From positions 1-64,000 of the forward strand of contig NW_019173943.1 in NCBI RefSeq assembly GCF_001642475.1: a stretch of DNA of 64,000 nucleotides, read 5' to 3'. Below the pieces are notes generated by a model. That model was not told the origin of the DNA, did no database searches, and worked only from the letters and a program-made list of their open reading frames with translations. Positions 34,092 to 45,745 of the stretch are shown piece after piece (positions within the stretch are counted from its first letter, which is position 1; every line of letters starts with the position of its first letter). The translations under genes and the position numbers were made by a program. Origin of the DNA: Fonsecaea monophora (taxonomy: Eukaryota; Ascomycota; Eurotiomycetes; Chaetothyriales; Herpotrichiellaceae).

Positions 34092-34637
34092 ATGCTGCTG
34101 CGAACCGTAATACGACCCTCCCTCTCCTTTCCTTCGGCCTTGAAATCGATATCTGCTCCTCTGGCACGGCCTGCTCTCAAGCGACCTGTTCTTGTTGCAT
34201 TCGGACTCACGGCCTCCCTGCCTTTCATCCAATCTTCGTCCATCATTAGGCTCGACTCTTCACCCCATTCACCACCTCCCGCGGGTACCGCTGAGTTTAG
34301 CAGCACCTCCTCAAATTCCCGCGGACCCAAGGTTCCCCTCACAAAAGATGGAAAGACAATCAACCCCGCTGCTGTCAAGCAAATAAGTTTGGGTTCCATA
34401 CTAGGACTGGCCGCAGGACTGGTGGTGTCGGCTTTTTCCACAAGCTTGACATTACTGATCGGACTGGGCATTGTCGTTTGGCAACTTGCCGCACGAAGAG
34501 GATATAATATCATACCAGTGGAGCGCTTACAGCGCTACTTCAAAAACATTGACCTGCGCAGTGCAGTCAATGATAATCTGGCCTTTAAAATCAGTTTCGG
34601 ACTTATGTTTGCCCTTTCCGCTTTCGGTGAGTTTTAG
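34092..34637 (+). CDS. FUN14-family mitochondrial membrane protein
   Basis: Single exon, 181 aa. The frame is open from 33999, but ATG 34092 is chosen because it begins a typical basic presequence (MLLRTVIRPSLSFPSALKS). The FUN14 domain occupies ~95-181: KQISLGSILGLAAGLVVSAF, the next span TLLIGLGIVVWQLAARRGY, VERLQRYFKNIDLRSAV, and a final span ending FGLMFALSAFGEF. Members such as human FUNDC1 are outer-mitochondrial-membrane proteins involved in mitophagy and ER contacts. No N-terminal YxxL LC3-interacting motif is obvious, so a mitophagy-receptor role should not be assumed. A GTGAGT at the very end could be read as a splice donor, but the natural stop gives the usual family C-terminus. 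Confidence 0.9.
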   Translation: MLLRTVIRPSLSFPSALKSISAPLARPALKRPVLVAFGLTASLPFIQSSSIIRLDSSPHSPPPAGTAEFSSTSSNSRGPKVPLTKDGKTINPAAVKQISLGSILGLAAGLVVSAFSTSLTLLIGLGIVVWQLAARRGYNIIPVERLQRYFKNIDLRSAVNDNLAFKISFGLMFALSAFGEF

Positions 34638-35398
34638 GGGTTCATCACTGACGTTGGACGAACAACAATACCGTGGACAAAAACGAACTGCGCTCGCGTG
34701 TGAATAAGGGTATATCTTGCTCATGGCTGGCGACTGGACCGGATCATGGACGCGTTGACCGAGATACGTTGGTTCATAAAAGAAACCCTGTAAGAAGATC
34801 GGAAGAAAAGTTTCAACAAAATACCTGGACATGCAGGCCAATGTACAGAAGCGGAAGAGACACTGATAGGAAGAACTATGTCAAGAGAGATCTCTTGAAA
34901 CCCAAATGTTGGCGGATAGCGGACTGCTAGGAATCTGAGTTGGTGATTGTAGTATCACCAGACCGATCGAATGTTTAAGGAATTCAACTCCAGATTTCCA
35001 AGACATGAGGATTTCTTACTAGATGGACTGAAATACAGACAAAATCATGGATTGTCGAAGACGCCACCACACCCACCGTTATCCACGATAAATCGTCAAA
35101 CAGACATAACATAAATGGGATGTCCCCTTCGTGTTCAGGAGACCCTTCAACCAGAACCCCAAAAGTCGGGCTTGCTCAGACTTCTCGAGCCCTTTGAGCA
35201 AAGCAACATTTGAAGTGTCGTGAGAATCCCATACCGTTGACGAGATGAACTTTCTACATGTCTAATCTAACACAAAACATGCCTTGCTGGGAGGACGCAG
35301 ACGCAATGGGCCTGAAATTCCAGCTCGCCTGTGAGTCTGTGCCGGGCTCGCTCCGTCTTCTTCTTCTAGATTCCTCCTCTCACACAGATCAACTCTAC
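34638..35398. other. intergenic, between convergent gene ends
   Basis: 3' flanks of the FUN14-family gene (+) and the peptide transporter gene (-). No feature is recognised. Confidence 0.5.
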
Positions 35399-37588
35399 TC
35401 AACGAAGCCTTTTATCGTCTAGTAGACTCTCACGGGACTCGTGGGACTCGTTGGAAGTTCGGCCCAGGTCACTCCAACTCGCGTCCACGCCGCGACTGGA
35501 GCCGCTGCTTTCGGGGTGGGTTATTCGCCGATGCTGATGCTGATGCTCTCTTGGTGCGCTATTGCTGCCACGTCCCATGCTCCCGTGAGGCAACTGGTTC
35601 ATGGCGTCCTCCTCGGCGTCCAGGTCCCTGTTGAACCACCAGAAGAGGCTGCCCGCGACGAACGCGACGGCGCCCATGACGCCAAAGTTCCAGACCAGGT
35701 ACGGGTCGCGGGCGAGCCAGAGGAAGGCCTCGCCGATGACGTTGGCCACGGCGCTCATGCAGAGCGAAAAGGCCTGGACCATGGAGCGCATGTTGCGCGG
35801 GGCCTTTGTGAAAGCGTACTCGATCGAGGTGATGGAGGCGAGGATCTCGCTGATGGCGACGAGGAGGTAGATCGGGGCTTGGTAGGCGATTGAAATGGAC
35901 GCTGGGGGACAGTCTCTGAGATTGGCGCTCGCACTGTTACTGCCTCCATTACTGGGGTCTTCTCTTTGCCCCTCGGAAGGATAATAGCCACACTCGTTGT
36001 GCGTGTAAATGTACCTCTGCAGGAGAGCCGCGTACACCATGGCCGCGCCGCCAAACCAGAATCCCAAGGTGATTTTCCTGATCGGGGTCAGCTTCACGCC
36101 ACGTTTGCGCAGGCTCGGGTAGATGACCAGGTCGCAGATCGGGATGAGGATGATCAACGTCAGAGGATCGAGGTTCGAGACAATCTCGGGCGGAACCCCG
36201 GCGTGCCTCATCGTGTCCGCTTGGGAGGTCAGGTTGTTGTTCATCTGGTTGTAAGTGAGCCAGTACAGCGGGAACCAGAGGAGGACGGAACAGGCTTTTA
36301 CGCCCCTGCGGAGTTCCGAGACCCAGGCGTCGTCGAATGTCATCCATGATGGGCGCTTGTGGGAAGGCACGCGGGATGGTTGCACGGCGGTCCAGAACGT
36401 GGGAGTCCGGCGGACATTGCGAATCGTGCGAAGAGGGTTCCACGACCAATGGGGCCGGACGGCGTAGAGGAGCGTCTTGACTGTGGGGCCCAGTACCGAG
36501 CCTTGCGGAGGAGTGAGGCGGTATCTCTTCTTATTCAGAATGAGGATGAGGGGGCAGAGGAGGAACATGAGCGTCGGCAGCAGGAAAGCGAGGTAGTACC
36601 CGACGTACAACGCCGCGTAAGACATGGAAATCTGGCCGATCAAGGCGCCAATGTTGATAAAGAGGTAGAACCAGTTGTAGATCCTCGCCGACGTCTGGGC
36701 TGGGTCGATAATTACACGCTCGCCGGTCTTCGGATCGATCGAGACACGGAGGTTCTCTGACACAATTTGCTCGGCGATCAGAGGGGAGATGTTCGGTTTG
36801 AAGCCCCCTGTCCCGAGACCGAAGACGACAAGGGCTATAATAAATGAAATGAGAGCAGTTTCGGTGCGTGCTAGGACAGGAGGCAGCGCGCTGATGGTTA
36901 GGAGGACGTGGCCGACAACGGCAATGCCGATCGACACCATGATCGTCTTATATCTGCGAAAGACCTCGTCAGAAATTGTTGACTTCCGATAAGCCCATGG
37001 CCCGGTCGGGGATTAGCATTACCTTCCAAGGTAGGTGTCCGCCAGCCACGCTCCCAGCAGCGGCGTCACGTAACACCAAAAGGAAAAGAAAGTACCTAAG
37101 CCAGTAGCCATCTGCTGGCCCTGGCCTAGTGCCCCGGGGTTGTTGTCTGTATCCCCGCCCGGATTCGGGGCTCGACCGGTCGGCGTGAGCAGTCTTCGCT
37201 GAACGAAGTTCTGGAAAAGAATTTGAGTGCCGTAGTAGGAAAATCGTTCGCACAGTTCCACGAAGGCGACCGTGTAGACCCGCCAAGGGATTTTATCGGC
37301 GACACGGGGAAGAGTCTCCAGGTCCGCCGCAGTGGGATGTAGAGCATCCTCGTCAGACGAGTCTGGAGACATGAGAGGCTTGTCTTCTGTTACGTGATCC
37401 TGTTAGAACAATGGCAACTCAATCCCGCCAGAATGTCTTGACTTGCCTGGGACATCCAGCATCTCGGAGATGCTTGTCCTCCGAAGTCCGTCATCTGAAT
37501 GTAGCTCCGCAGAATCGTCGAATTGATGGGAAGAGCGCCGCAGCGGGATCGACGATCCCGTGATGTCTTCGAGTTCAACCTCGCGCAT
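35399..37588 (-). CDS. ptr2: proton-coupled oligopeptide transporter (POT/PTR2 family)
   Basis: Imports di-/tripeptides with protons across the plasma membrane. Three exons, 37588-37447, 37386-37023 and 36953-35399, give 686 aa. The first intron appears to be GC-AG (donor AG|GCAAGT), joining EMLDVP|EDKPLMSPD; the second joins DTYLG(R)|YKTIMVSI. If the first exon is wrong, the start is ATG 37372. Motifs: VELCERFSYYGTQILFQNFV (POT signature 1, proton-coupling ExxERFxYYG), GLGTGGFKPNISPLIAEQI, and NWFYLFINIGALIGQISMSY. About twelve hydrophobic spans are visible. A glycosylation-type extracellular loop (~500, Cys-containing, SNGGSNSASANLRDCPP) and a Ser/Asp-rich cytosolic tail follow. GC content is high in the central exon. 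Confidence 0.93.
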
Positions 37589-38380
37589 CTTTGGAGAGAA
37601 GACTGATCAGTCCCGAAGGTCGTCGATGTAGCCGCAGCAGCGCGCCTCTGCCCAAGATGGAATGCCACGCCTTGACATACGGCGGAGGCGAAGAGACACA
37701 GATTAGGCCCCGCTAGACCTGCTGGTCAGGCAGTGCTAATTCATTCTTCGGTGTCCTAGATTTATGGCAAAGATCTCGTCTGGACGTATGGCCCAGCAAT
37801 CAGCGAAGGGCTTGAACGATGTGCTGAAATTGATATCTCCACGCAGGAGGTTCGCCGTGCAGATGATAACGGCCTATCGTGAGGCACTCCGCGTGACCAT
37901 CATTTTCACGGCTCCTCATTGGTTTCTGCATACATTTCGCAGGTGTGCATTGACACAAGCCACGAGAATACGGTGCCGCCAACGTGGAATGACAGGATTG
38001 AAAAGAGGGATGGTGAATGTGAGACGAAGGCGTTGAATAGGGGGGCCGGGGCTGCTGCGGATCAAAAGTTCTTCCGGCATCCGGCATCAGGCTTACGAGG
38101 CTGAGATCACGACCTTCTAGAGCCTCACCGATGCACCTTTTCCCGCATCAATGTATTAGAATGGATATGGGAATGACAATAGACAGTAAGAAATGTAGGT
38201 GTGGTCTTTACATGTACCGACATATACATCTTAGCGGCGTAATTGGGCCTGTACATACATCGCTTTCCGTTGACATACGTCGTTTCTATTATCCCATCTC
38301 ATCTAAAATACTTCATGATCCCGCTCCTCTTTTATGAGGTGGTGGTCCATGATATGCTGTGCCGTGCCTGAATGCATATC
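37589..38380. other. intergenic region
   Basis: Promoter side of the peptide transporter and 3' flank of COG1. No gene-like frame or structured element is seen. Confidence 0.5.
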
Positions 38381-40517
38381 CTAGGCAAGCACTCCGAACA
38401 ACAACTTCGTCCTTGTCCAGTACTCAGACGCAGACTTTATATGGGCTTTATCCCTGGCCATAGCTGATGTATCTCGTCCCAGTGCAATACTGAGATACAG
38501 TTCGTCAAACTCGTTCTCCATGTACCAGGCCTTGCGCTCAGGACTGAAGATATGAGATCTAACAGCTTCCTTGACCAGTTCAACCACTGGAAAAGACCAT
38601 AAATCGGTGCCACCAATATCCAGCATTATCCCACAAAGTTGTCGTAGAGTTGAGAATGCACAGGGTGAAGGCATATTGTCAAGCAACATGTCCTTGTTCC
38701 ATCTCTTCGTCTTCTTCCTGCCTTCTCTTGACGCAGATAATTGAAGGCTGACCTCTGTCGCCACGAGCTGATGCAGCTGCCGGACAATCTTAGGGAGCTT
38801 CTCGAATCTGGCTTGCTCGGGAAAAGTATGCTGCAAGGACATCATCGAAAATCTGATGGCCCGTAGCAATGCCACAATTTGGGAGACAGATTCTGGCTCA
38901 TCTACCACCTGGGCTGCTGTCTGTGTGATTTTTGCTTCGTATTCGAGCAACGCCGTCTCTAACGCATTTTGCAGACTGTCGCGGTATAGACTTGAATCCG
39001 TTTCGCACAGATCTTTGATCAAACCAGAGGCTTCGTCTTCATTCTCCTCCTCTGGCTCTTCAACAACATCTCTCCATCTTATCCTTGAAATGTCATTTAA
39101 TTGACCAAACGCACTGTTTGTGGTTGTGATCCACGTATTCAATGATTTTGAAGCCCTAGATAATGCCACATTATGGCCTTCGTGTCGCTTTCGGATGCGT
39201 GTAGTGAGCTTATTTCCCCCAGCCTCTAGATTCAATAGTGCGAGCTCTGGATCCCATAATGACTTTGTGGTTGTGCTAGCCGGATTGTCGAGGAGCAGCG
39301 TCGTGATATGAGCCAGGCGAGCACATTTATCGTGGCAAATGTCGTTCACTCTTCTGTTCAGAGCTTGCGCAATCTGATCCTTGATGTCTGGCCCCGCCGG
39401 AGTCGAAAAGTAGAAAGGAAGAAGAATAGTATACAGCTCGTGCCGCAACTGCAGTACCTCTGCTATCGAGTCCGTCGCCGGAAGATATTGGTGCAACGCA
39501 TCAGAGAATGTCTTTAAGCTTTCTCGGGACCATGTCTCCAGCTTAGCCTGGGTTTCCTCGAATGTGGGTGCACTTCTCTTGAAGTAGGGAACGAATGACC
39601 GTATCTCCTGTGGAATCAATGAGATAATCTGGTCAAGGCCTAGAGACTCCAGGTCTCTGATGGACGGATCCTCCAAGATCGGTCTCTTCTGCAGATTACT
39701 GATAGAATCGACTATGGGGCGTCCTGTCAAAGACTTGAAGGTCTGCAAGGATAATATTTGGTATCGCAAGGCTTGACAAAAGGTGGACTTCTGGCGAGAG
39801 GCCGCCAATTGACGTCGGATCTTCTCAAGCCTCAGCTGGCGCAAATGACCCAAGGCATCCTCCGAAGAGCTGCTGGTGACTAGGCAGTAAGCGCAAATGG
39901 ACTCGAGAAGATCAGACAACGTTGACATAGGTCTAATCAACCTAGCTTCAATTCGCAGAAGCAGTTGCCTCCGAAGTGCACCAAGTTTGTTCCGTAGTGA
40001 ATCGAGGCTCCCAGTTAGTAAGTCCTGGTCACCCAGTGATTTCAGCAACAACCTCGAGACAACAATGAGCTGCGCACACAGCAAGATATGTTGATTCCGA
40101 AGGCATGAAGCCACAGACATGCAGCACCGTTGTAAAAGGCGAAACTGAGCCAGCGCAACTTTGTCTGCGGGCGGAGGTCGGGGAATGGCATTTTGCGGAG
40201 GTGGTCTACAATTGTGACTGATCGACAAGAGTTTGTCCTCTGCAGCCCTTGTCTGTCCGTCTAAGACGACAATGGCTTCGGCTGTTGCCAAAAGCTCGCG
40301 ATAACTGCCACTGGTTTTCCAAGTAGAGAGTCAGTATCGCGAAGTTGGCACGTTCAGGGCGGAGGCAAGGAGAGACAGCCTACCCGACAAGAGCACGCAG
40401 CTTATCTTTATTCTGTGCGGCACTGGCTCGCAATTGCTTTTCAATCACCCGGGTTTGTGGGATGCGATGGTTCTCGAAGGCATTCTGCCAGTTGAGAATT
40501 GTCGTCGTGGGATCCAT
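38381..40517 (-). CDS. COG1: conserved oligomeric Golgi complex subunit 1
   Basis: Subunit of the COG tether that guides retrograde vesicles within the Golgi. Two exons, 40517-40384 and 40310-38381, give 687 aa. The join LRALVG|GSYRELLATAEAI restores the conserved Vps51-type N-terminal segment, which here begins NWQNAFENHRIPQTRVIEKQ. A coiled coil follows (~60-110), then helical repeats with SLKTFSDALHQYLPATDSIA (~295), TTKSLWDPELALLNLEAGGN (~380) and a C-terminal helical part with WNKDMLLDNMPSPCAFSTLR (~590). ATG 40517 is chosen; an in-frame ATG at 40583 would add 22 unlikely residues. Length is typical for fungal COG1. It lies head-to-tail 346 bp downstream of the TACO1-like gene. Confidence 0.85.
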
Positions 40518-40863
40518 GTCGGTGGTTGGACCGGGTGCGGAATGTGGTCTTGATAGAGGCAAACAAACACACCTATCGGACAATGCCAGGGACAGAATAG
40601 GAAGGCTCAGGGACCAGGAGTCAGCAATCCCAACGGCGTCGAAAGGCTATGGCATATAATAGACAACTATGTATTGGATGTTCTTGACCAAATTTCAACA
40701 ACAGTTGAGGCCACGCTTGAGAGACTGCGCTGGCTATACGAGTGCTTCGCCGGAGTTGCATCTTGCCGCAGTTTGCAGGGCGCAGCCGTCTTCGGAGTGC
40801 CGGCTACAGTGCCTCCTCATTCTGAGCATGGACAATTGTTTTCTGAATTGATAGGCTAGCCTT
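40518..40863. other. intergenic region
   Basis: Short spacer between the TACO1-like gene end and the COG1 start; it should hold the COG1 promoter. No motif is called. Confidence 0.5.
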
Positions 40864-41732
40864 TCACGCAGGCTCAGCATTAATATACAGATTCTGAAGA
40901 CTTGGGTCTTCCTCTAACGAGTCTAGAATAGCCTGCACCTCTTCCTCCTGCTGTGTGGATAGCGAAACCCTTGAATCCTCGTTCGGCATGTAGACCACCT
41001 CTGCCTTTTCCACTTGGATTCCCAGCTTGCTTTGGAGCTTCTGAGCAACAGCCATGACATCGGCCGGTTCTGTCTCGACAACCAATCTGTTCTCTTCCGC
41101 TGCAATGTCAAGGGCTCCCGCCTCGATCGCATCTTCCAGGGCGTCTTCAACACCGATCTTTTCCTGCTCTTCAAACGAAATGCGGCCCTTCTTCTCGAAC
41201 ATAAATGCCGTGGGGGTTACTGTGCCGCCGGCTTTGGTGATGATATTCCGGATACTAGTCAAAGTCCTCGCCTTGTTGTCTGTCTGGCACTCGATCATGG
41301 CAGCGACGCCGTGAGGGAGCATGGCCTCGATGGTCACATTGTCAAGAGCTTGGCCGCTCGGAGATATTCCCTGTCCTTTTGCGATGGCATGTTCGATGGC
41401 AGTCTTCGAGAGCTGGCCTTTCTTCGCCACGGCGATCGCATGAGCCAGTCTGGAGTTCATGGTGGGATCGGGCCCGCCCACTGTATTGTAGTTAGTGTCT
41501 GTACTCCATGAACTTAACCCGTTCGTCCCTTACGCTTCGAGGCCATTATAATATCCGCAGATAGGTGGGTGCGGACCCTGCTCTTCGCGACATCCGCCTT
41601 GCCCTTGTCATGTTTGATCTTTGCCCACTTGCTGTGCCCTGAAAGTCGGAGTTGACAGCTTGACCATTGCCTGCATGGCGACTGAAAGCTCTCGAGGGAG
41701 AGACGGGGCCTCCAGAGCTGGCGCAAACCCAT
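40864..41732 (-). CDS. TACO1/YebC-family mitochondrial translation activator
   Basis: Two exons, 41732-41534 and 41480-40864, give 271 aa; the join is IIMASK|LGGPDPTMN. The YebC signature GHSKWAKIKHDKGKADVAKS lies at residues ~32-51 after an Arg/Ser-rich presequence (MGLRQLWRPRLSLESFQSPC). The body has GVAAMIECQTDNKARTLTSI, AGGTVTPTAFMFEKKGRISF and DALEDAIEAGALDIAAEENR, as in bacterial YebC and human TACO1. TACO1 aids synthesis of mitochondrial COX1, and YebC relieves stalling at polyproline. Both are known roles of the family, and which applies here is inferred. The frame from 41761 is a shadow with a poorer N-terminus. Confidence 0.92.
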
Positions 41733-42724
41733 ACAAAAGACAGAATTATCTCAACAAACAACAGTGATGGTCATCAACCGCCCTGGGGAAGGTCAGCGCA
41801 TTGGAAAACGTAGGCACGCAGGTTGGAAAATTTCGGTTGGCGCATAGCGCCCAAAGAGTAGCTGCGCAGTCCAGTTTTGTGATTCTCTGTACCTTCTCCT
41901 CTCGTGCTCTACTCTTTTCGCTGTCCCGTCCCAGAGTTTGCCTACGTAGTCGTTTGAATGCTCATTGTTTGTCTGAGAGCCCCAGTCACAATTGCCCTCC
42001 CCGACCGAGGCGTTTAGCGAAGAGACAATCTACGGTCTTTCGTAGACGTGGTAAAGGGCATGGTCCTCAGCCTAGCTGTCCAAATCTCTAAAGGGGTATG
42101 CTTACATGGTTCAAACGTGGTCATGACGCCAGGCAAGGACTCTAGTAGGCAGCACCACGTTTGTCCCAATATCTGTATTGTCCCGGAACTTGGGTTGTTT
42201 CATGTTTGATCTGGTCCCCCACCAATACCAACCCCCCACCGTTCTGGTGATGTTGAGTCCAGAATACGTCTGCTACTCTGACGCACATCACAGTGAAGCT
42301 GTCATAACCCGTTGGCCTGTTGTACAGATGGCACCCGAAGGTGCTACAACATAAATCTCCAATGTCTAAGACGCTCCCTGCGGATAGCTCCCACCATACT
42401 CGCATACAAGCAGTAGACCTGTTTCAAGTGAATAGGGCGGGAATACCCATGACTAGTGAGATAGTCGATGCACGTTCAGTGCCTTTGATGGTTCGCCCCT
42501 GACGTCTGGCCAGCCTTGTCTGGCGTGTATCATCCTCTATGGTTTCATTGATACTGCCGTGATTGGTCGATCGAGATCGTTACCTATACCATGTGGTTCT
42601 TCATCTAGGACCCGGAAGCTTCCACACAATACTCCGTATGTGCTGCTAATGTAACACATGTGATTTGCTAGAGAAGTCTTTTTCCACGTCAAGCACCCAG
42701 TTCTTTGGTGTTTTCCACTCTCCT
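41733..42724. other. intergenic region
   Basis: Promoter side of the TACO1-like gene and 3' flank of the small Tyr-rich gene. No convincing frame is seen. Confidence 0.5.
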
Positions 42725-43098
42725 TCACTTCTTGTAGACGTAGCCACTGGGAGCTGTGTAGATCGAGCCTCCGTAACCATTGTTATAGTAGGTAGTGCCG
42801 TCGGCATTGGAGTAGTAGTAGGAGCCATCTGCAATAGCAAGCATCAGTACGGCTTGGACATGGACAAAAGGGCACTTACCAGCATTGGAGTAGTGGGAGG
42901 CAAAGCCTCCAGGCTGAATGCGGGTGTCCCATCCATTCCCCTGAACCAATTCAATTAGCCGAAAAGGAGGTTGAGAAATCTCAGAAATGACCATACTACT
43001 TTGTTGACGCCAGACTTGATGATTTAGTACGGGTAGTATAAACTCCCGGAGGGGACGGAGGAGCCGGTTTCTCCGCTAGTACCGTCTTTGCCAGACAT
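42725..43098 (-). pseudogene. small Tyr/Gly-rich protein gene with in-frame stop
   Basis: Three exons, 43098-43000, 42940-42880 and 42828-42725, join in frame (264 nt) and would encode 86 residues. They resemble the small fungal proteins with YYYSNxDGSTYYNxG repeats: MSGKDGTSGETG at the start, SHYSNADGSYYYSNADGTTY near the C-terminus, then TAPSGYVYKK. However, codon 25 is TAA (43026-43024), between YYPY and IIKSGVNK, with no alternative splice that keeps phase. The splice signals are intact (branch-like gctaat and ctaat sequences, ttcag and ttgcag acceptors). Either it was recently inactivated, it is read through, or the base is a sequencing error. Family function is unknown. Confidence 0.6.
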
Positions 43099-45451
43099 CT
43101 CGAACAGAGTTGATAATGTTTCGTGGGAAGCCGTGATAGGTCAGATGAAGTCTTCGTGCCTCCAGTGGATGGAGATTGGGGGTTGGATCGACGGAAGCGA
43201 GAGATTGGGTTGCAGGCCGTCTCGCCGTCTACCTTCTGATGATCCTACTGCTTGTTGGTAGACACTAGTGGGGGCCAGGAGAGAGTGACGCTCAACGCAG
43301 TCAAGCCGCAGCCTGCAGGCTTCAACCCCTTTTTGCTACCACTTTCTTAGTCAGCGACATTCAGGTTTCATTCAGACTCCCCTTCATCCCCCTTGAATCG
43401 CTACCTGAATTTGCACTTACCTCCTCGCCGTCGTATTTGAGGACCAGCTATCTTTTGTTCCTGTTGGCTCATTGGATACCTCTAGCTCACCCTTTAAACC
43501 CGAACGGGAACCCTTCCCACATTGAGAGCATGCAGAATTGTTCTACGCTTTAGCCGTCAATCTGCAGACGTCAATCCCTCTCCGCGCAAACTGATATCTA
43601 TTTTCTAAGGAAGTGACGCTGACTCACGAGAGATCGCCTTAGGCAACACCGTTTCCGCATATTGAAAGGAGTGCGTGCCTGCGAAGGCAGCACGGATATG
43701 GACGCAGGATATACATCAATGTCCCGTCCTTAAGCATGCTACATATCAGCCGAAGATCACTTTGACTCGACTTTCGAGGTTCGCAATTACACAGAAGAAG
43801 ACTTAAGAGTATGGCAGGATCTCTACAATACGAAGGATGCGGGTTTCAAGGGCTGGAGGCGCCGGAGCAGCGTGGACAAGTATTTTGCAGTGCCCTACCT
43901 CTCGCCGCTTACCAATTGACTTAGTCGGGCCCAAATCGGCGGCAGGAGCCCTGTTACTGTGAGAACTACAAGCTATTATTTCCGACTATGGTAAAATCTG
44001 GTTCTGAATCTGGTATTCTCTGGTTGAATGCCCTCCAGTCCGAAGGCAGATGCTAAGCCCAGTATAAACCCGGCAGGTTTCTCTCACCTGTGAAGAACTC
44101 GGAGCGTGATCATGAATCCGCCTCGACGGCTGATTCGTGAGGCTAATGGTGTTGCCTGACAATGCGCCAGAATATGTTTCATGTTCACAGGTTTTGAGTT
44201 ACAACACATCTGAAATGCCTGGTCTCGATCCTCAAAGCGGCTGCGGAACTTAAAAATGCCATTTTGGCCCGAGAAATGGTGTTAGAATCGAAGCTGCTGC
44301 ATCGCAGGCTCGAAAGACTGTTGTTCCACAACAGTCTGTGGGCTCAATGGTGAGAGCTGAGCCACAACCAGGGCTTCATGATTCGATCATGCCCCTAGCC
44401 TCTATAAACCTCAAGAACACACACGACAGCTCGATGCTAGGGCGCGGAAGTGTCAGCTCTTTCAACAACCTGCTCCAATTTCCCGCCTCAAGCTGTGAAC
44501 GCATTGGCCTTCCTATGACCGACCAATGGACAACGCTGAGCAGTCGTGCTAGAAAGTGGCCTTGCGATCTGATGATCGAGATGGGAATTCACAACTTTGA
44601 GAACATAAGTTTTGGGGGGTTTCACCAGGTAGGTGCTCGTGGCGGGTGGTGTGATGGCTATGCTACCATTCAGGCGAATGTTGCAACTTTTGAAGCCCCT
44701 CTCATGGTTGCCTCGAAGAAGGCGTCAAGACTGCAACAAAACTCGAAACTTTGGATCCGCTTCTAAGTTCTGCATCCTACGCGCTTGGGGCCCTGTGATG
44801 CAAGTGATTGGGCTTTGAACTCCCGTGCTATCGAGCTCATGCATGCCCGCTCCAGTTTGACAAGCAGGGCAATATGGTTGCTGGAAATTCTCCGCTCCGA
44901 GATTTCCTGCCCTTGGGGACTGACTAGGGAATCTGGCTGTTCGAGTGGAACCCTAGTTCCAGTCATTCCTACATAGGCCGTCATGAAAAGACCAATGGGC
45001 TTCCCAAACTTTGGGCTGAGTCCTGTACACTAGGTTCTCTCGCCTCTCATTCGTTCCATTTCAGCACTTTTTGCCGTCTCAGAACCTGCAAACCTGCGCC
45101 ACGCCCCTCCCATCAATTCTGTGAGCTGCGAGAGCTTCGTTTCAGCGAATAACTCGTGCGCAGCTTCGAGATGAAGTCTGTCTATCCATATCTTCACCTA
45201 CGACGGGGCGATCACACAGCCTTCAATTGGGCAAGTCCTTGGAAACCCAGCAAAGTAAATGCCTGAATGTTGAAGGGACGGTGGTGATAAGGAGAAGTCT
45301 ACCGCTGCAACCAGGCTTCTTCATCGTTCTCATCATTCTTGCTACGAAGATAACAGCCACGACTATTCCATCAGATTAATACAGGTCAATATGTGGTAAG
45401 TGACCAAAGTATGAAGCCTGCACATCACTGAAATGAGAGTCTAGCTTTGAA
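43099..45451. other. gene-poor accessory stretch
   Basis: No supported gene. A 142-codon frame at 44338-44766 (+) lacks protein-like composition. TATAAA-like boxes occur near 44063 and 44402 without a coding frame after them. The right end is the leader of the first zinc-ribbon gene, including a three-codon uORF (45433-45444). Confidence 0.45.
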
Positions 45452-45745
45452 ATGTTCAAGCGTGCGCCGTCCCTGCCAAAAGCTCAGCAGCAAATGGGAT
45501 TCACAGCATCACTGTGGTCACTAGAAAAAGATACCGGCCAACTTGAGCATGCTCCACGAACCTTCTCATACGCAACTTGCCACGGAACTCCTCTCATATA
45601 TTCGACGCTGGCCGACGCTGTCGTATACGTCTGGTACTGCTGCGAGTGTGGTCATGGGCCTATGACTGTCAAGATCAATTCGGATTGCGCCAATTGTCAG
45701 AAGCGGCGCTGTGCCAGGTGCCGCATTGAAACCACGACCGCATGA
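45452..45745 (+). CDS. small Cys-rich zinc-ribbon-like protein, paralogue 1
   Basis: A 97-aa single exon. The C-terminal third holds WYCCECGHGPM followed by CANCQKRRCARC, that is W-x-C-C-x-C-x12-C-x2-C-x4-C-x2-C, which could bind one or two zinc ions. There is no signal peptide or membrane span. The N-terminal ~60 residues are unremarkable (MFKRAPSLPKAQQQMGFTAS). Many ascomycetes carry small orphan-like proteins with a WYCCxCGxGPM motif; no function is known to me. A tiny uORF (Met-Arg-Val-stop) sits 7 nt upstream. Paralogues lie 2.2 and 4.2 kb downstream on the same strand. Confidence 0.7.
   Translation: MFKRAPSLPKAQQQMGFTASLWSLEKDTGQLEHAPRTFSYATCHGTPLIYSTLADAVVYVWYCCECGHGPMTVKINSDCANCQKRRCARCRIETTTA

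Noticed and set aside
44338..44766. 142-codon plus frame
   Set aside because: No recognisable domain or conserved-looking block, no promoter or splice support, and stop-poor frames of this size occur by chance in this window.
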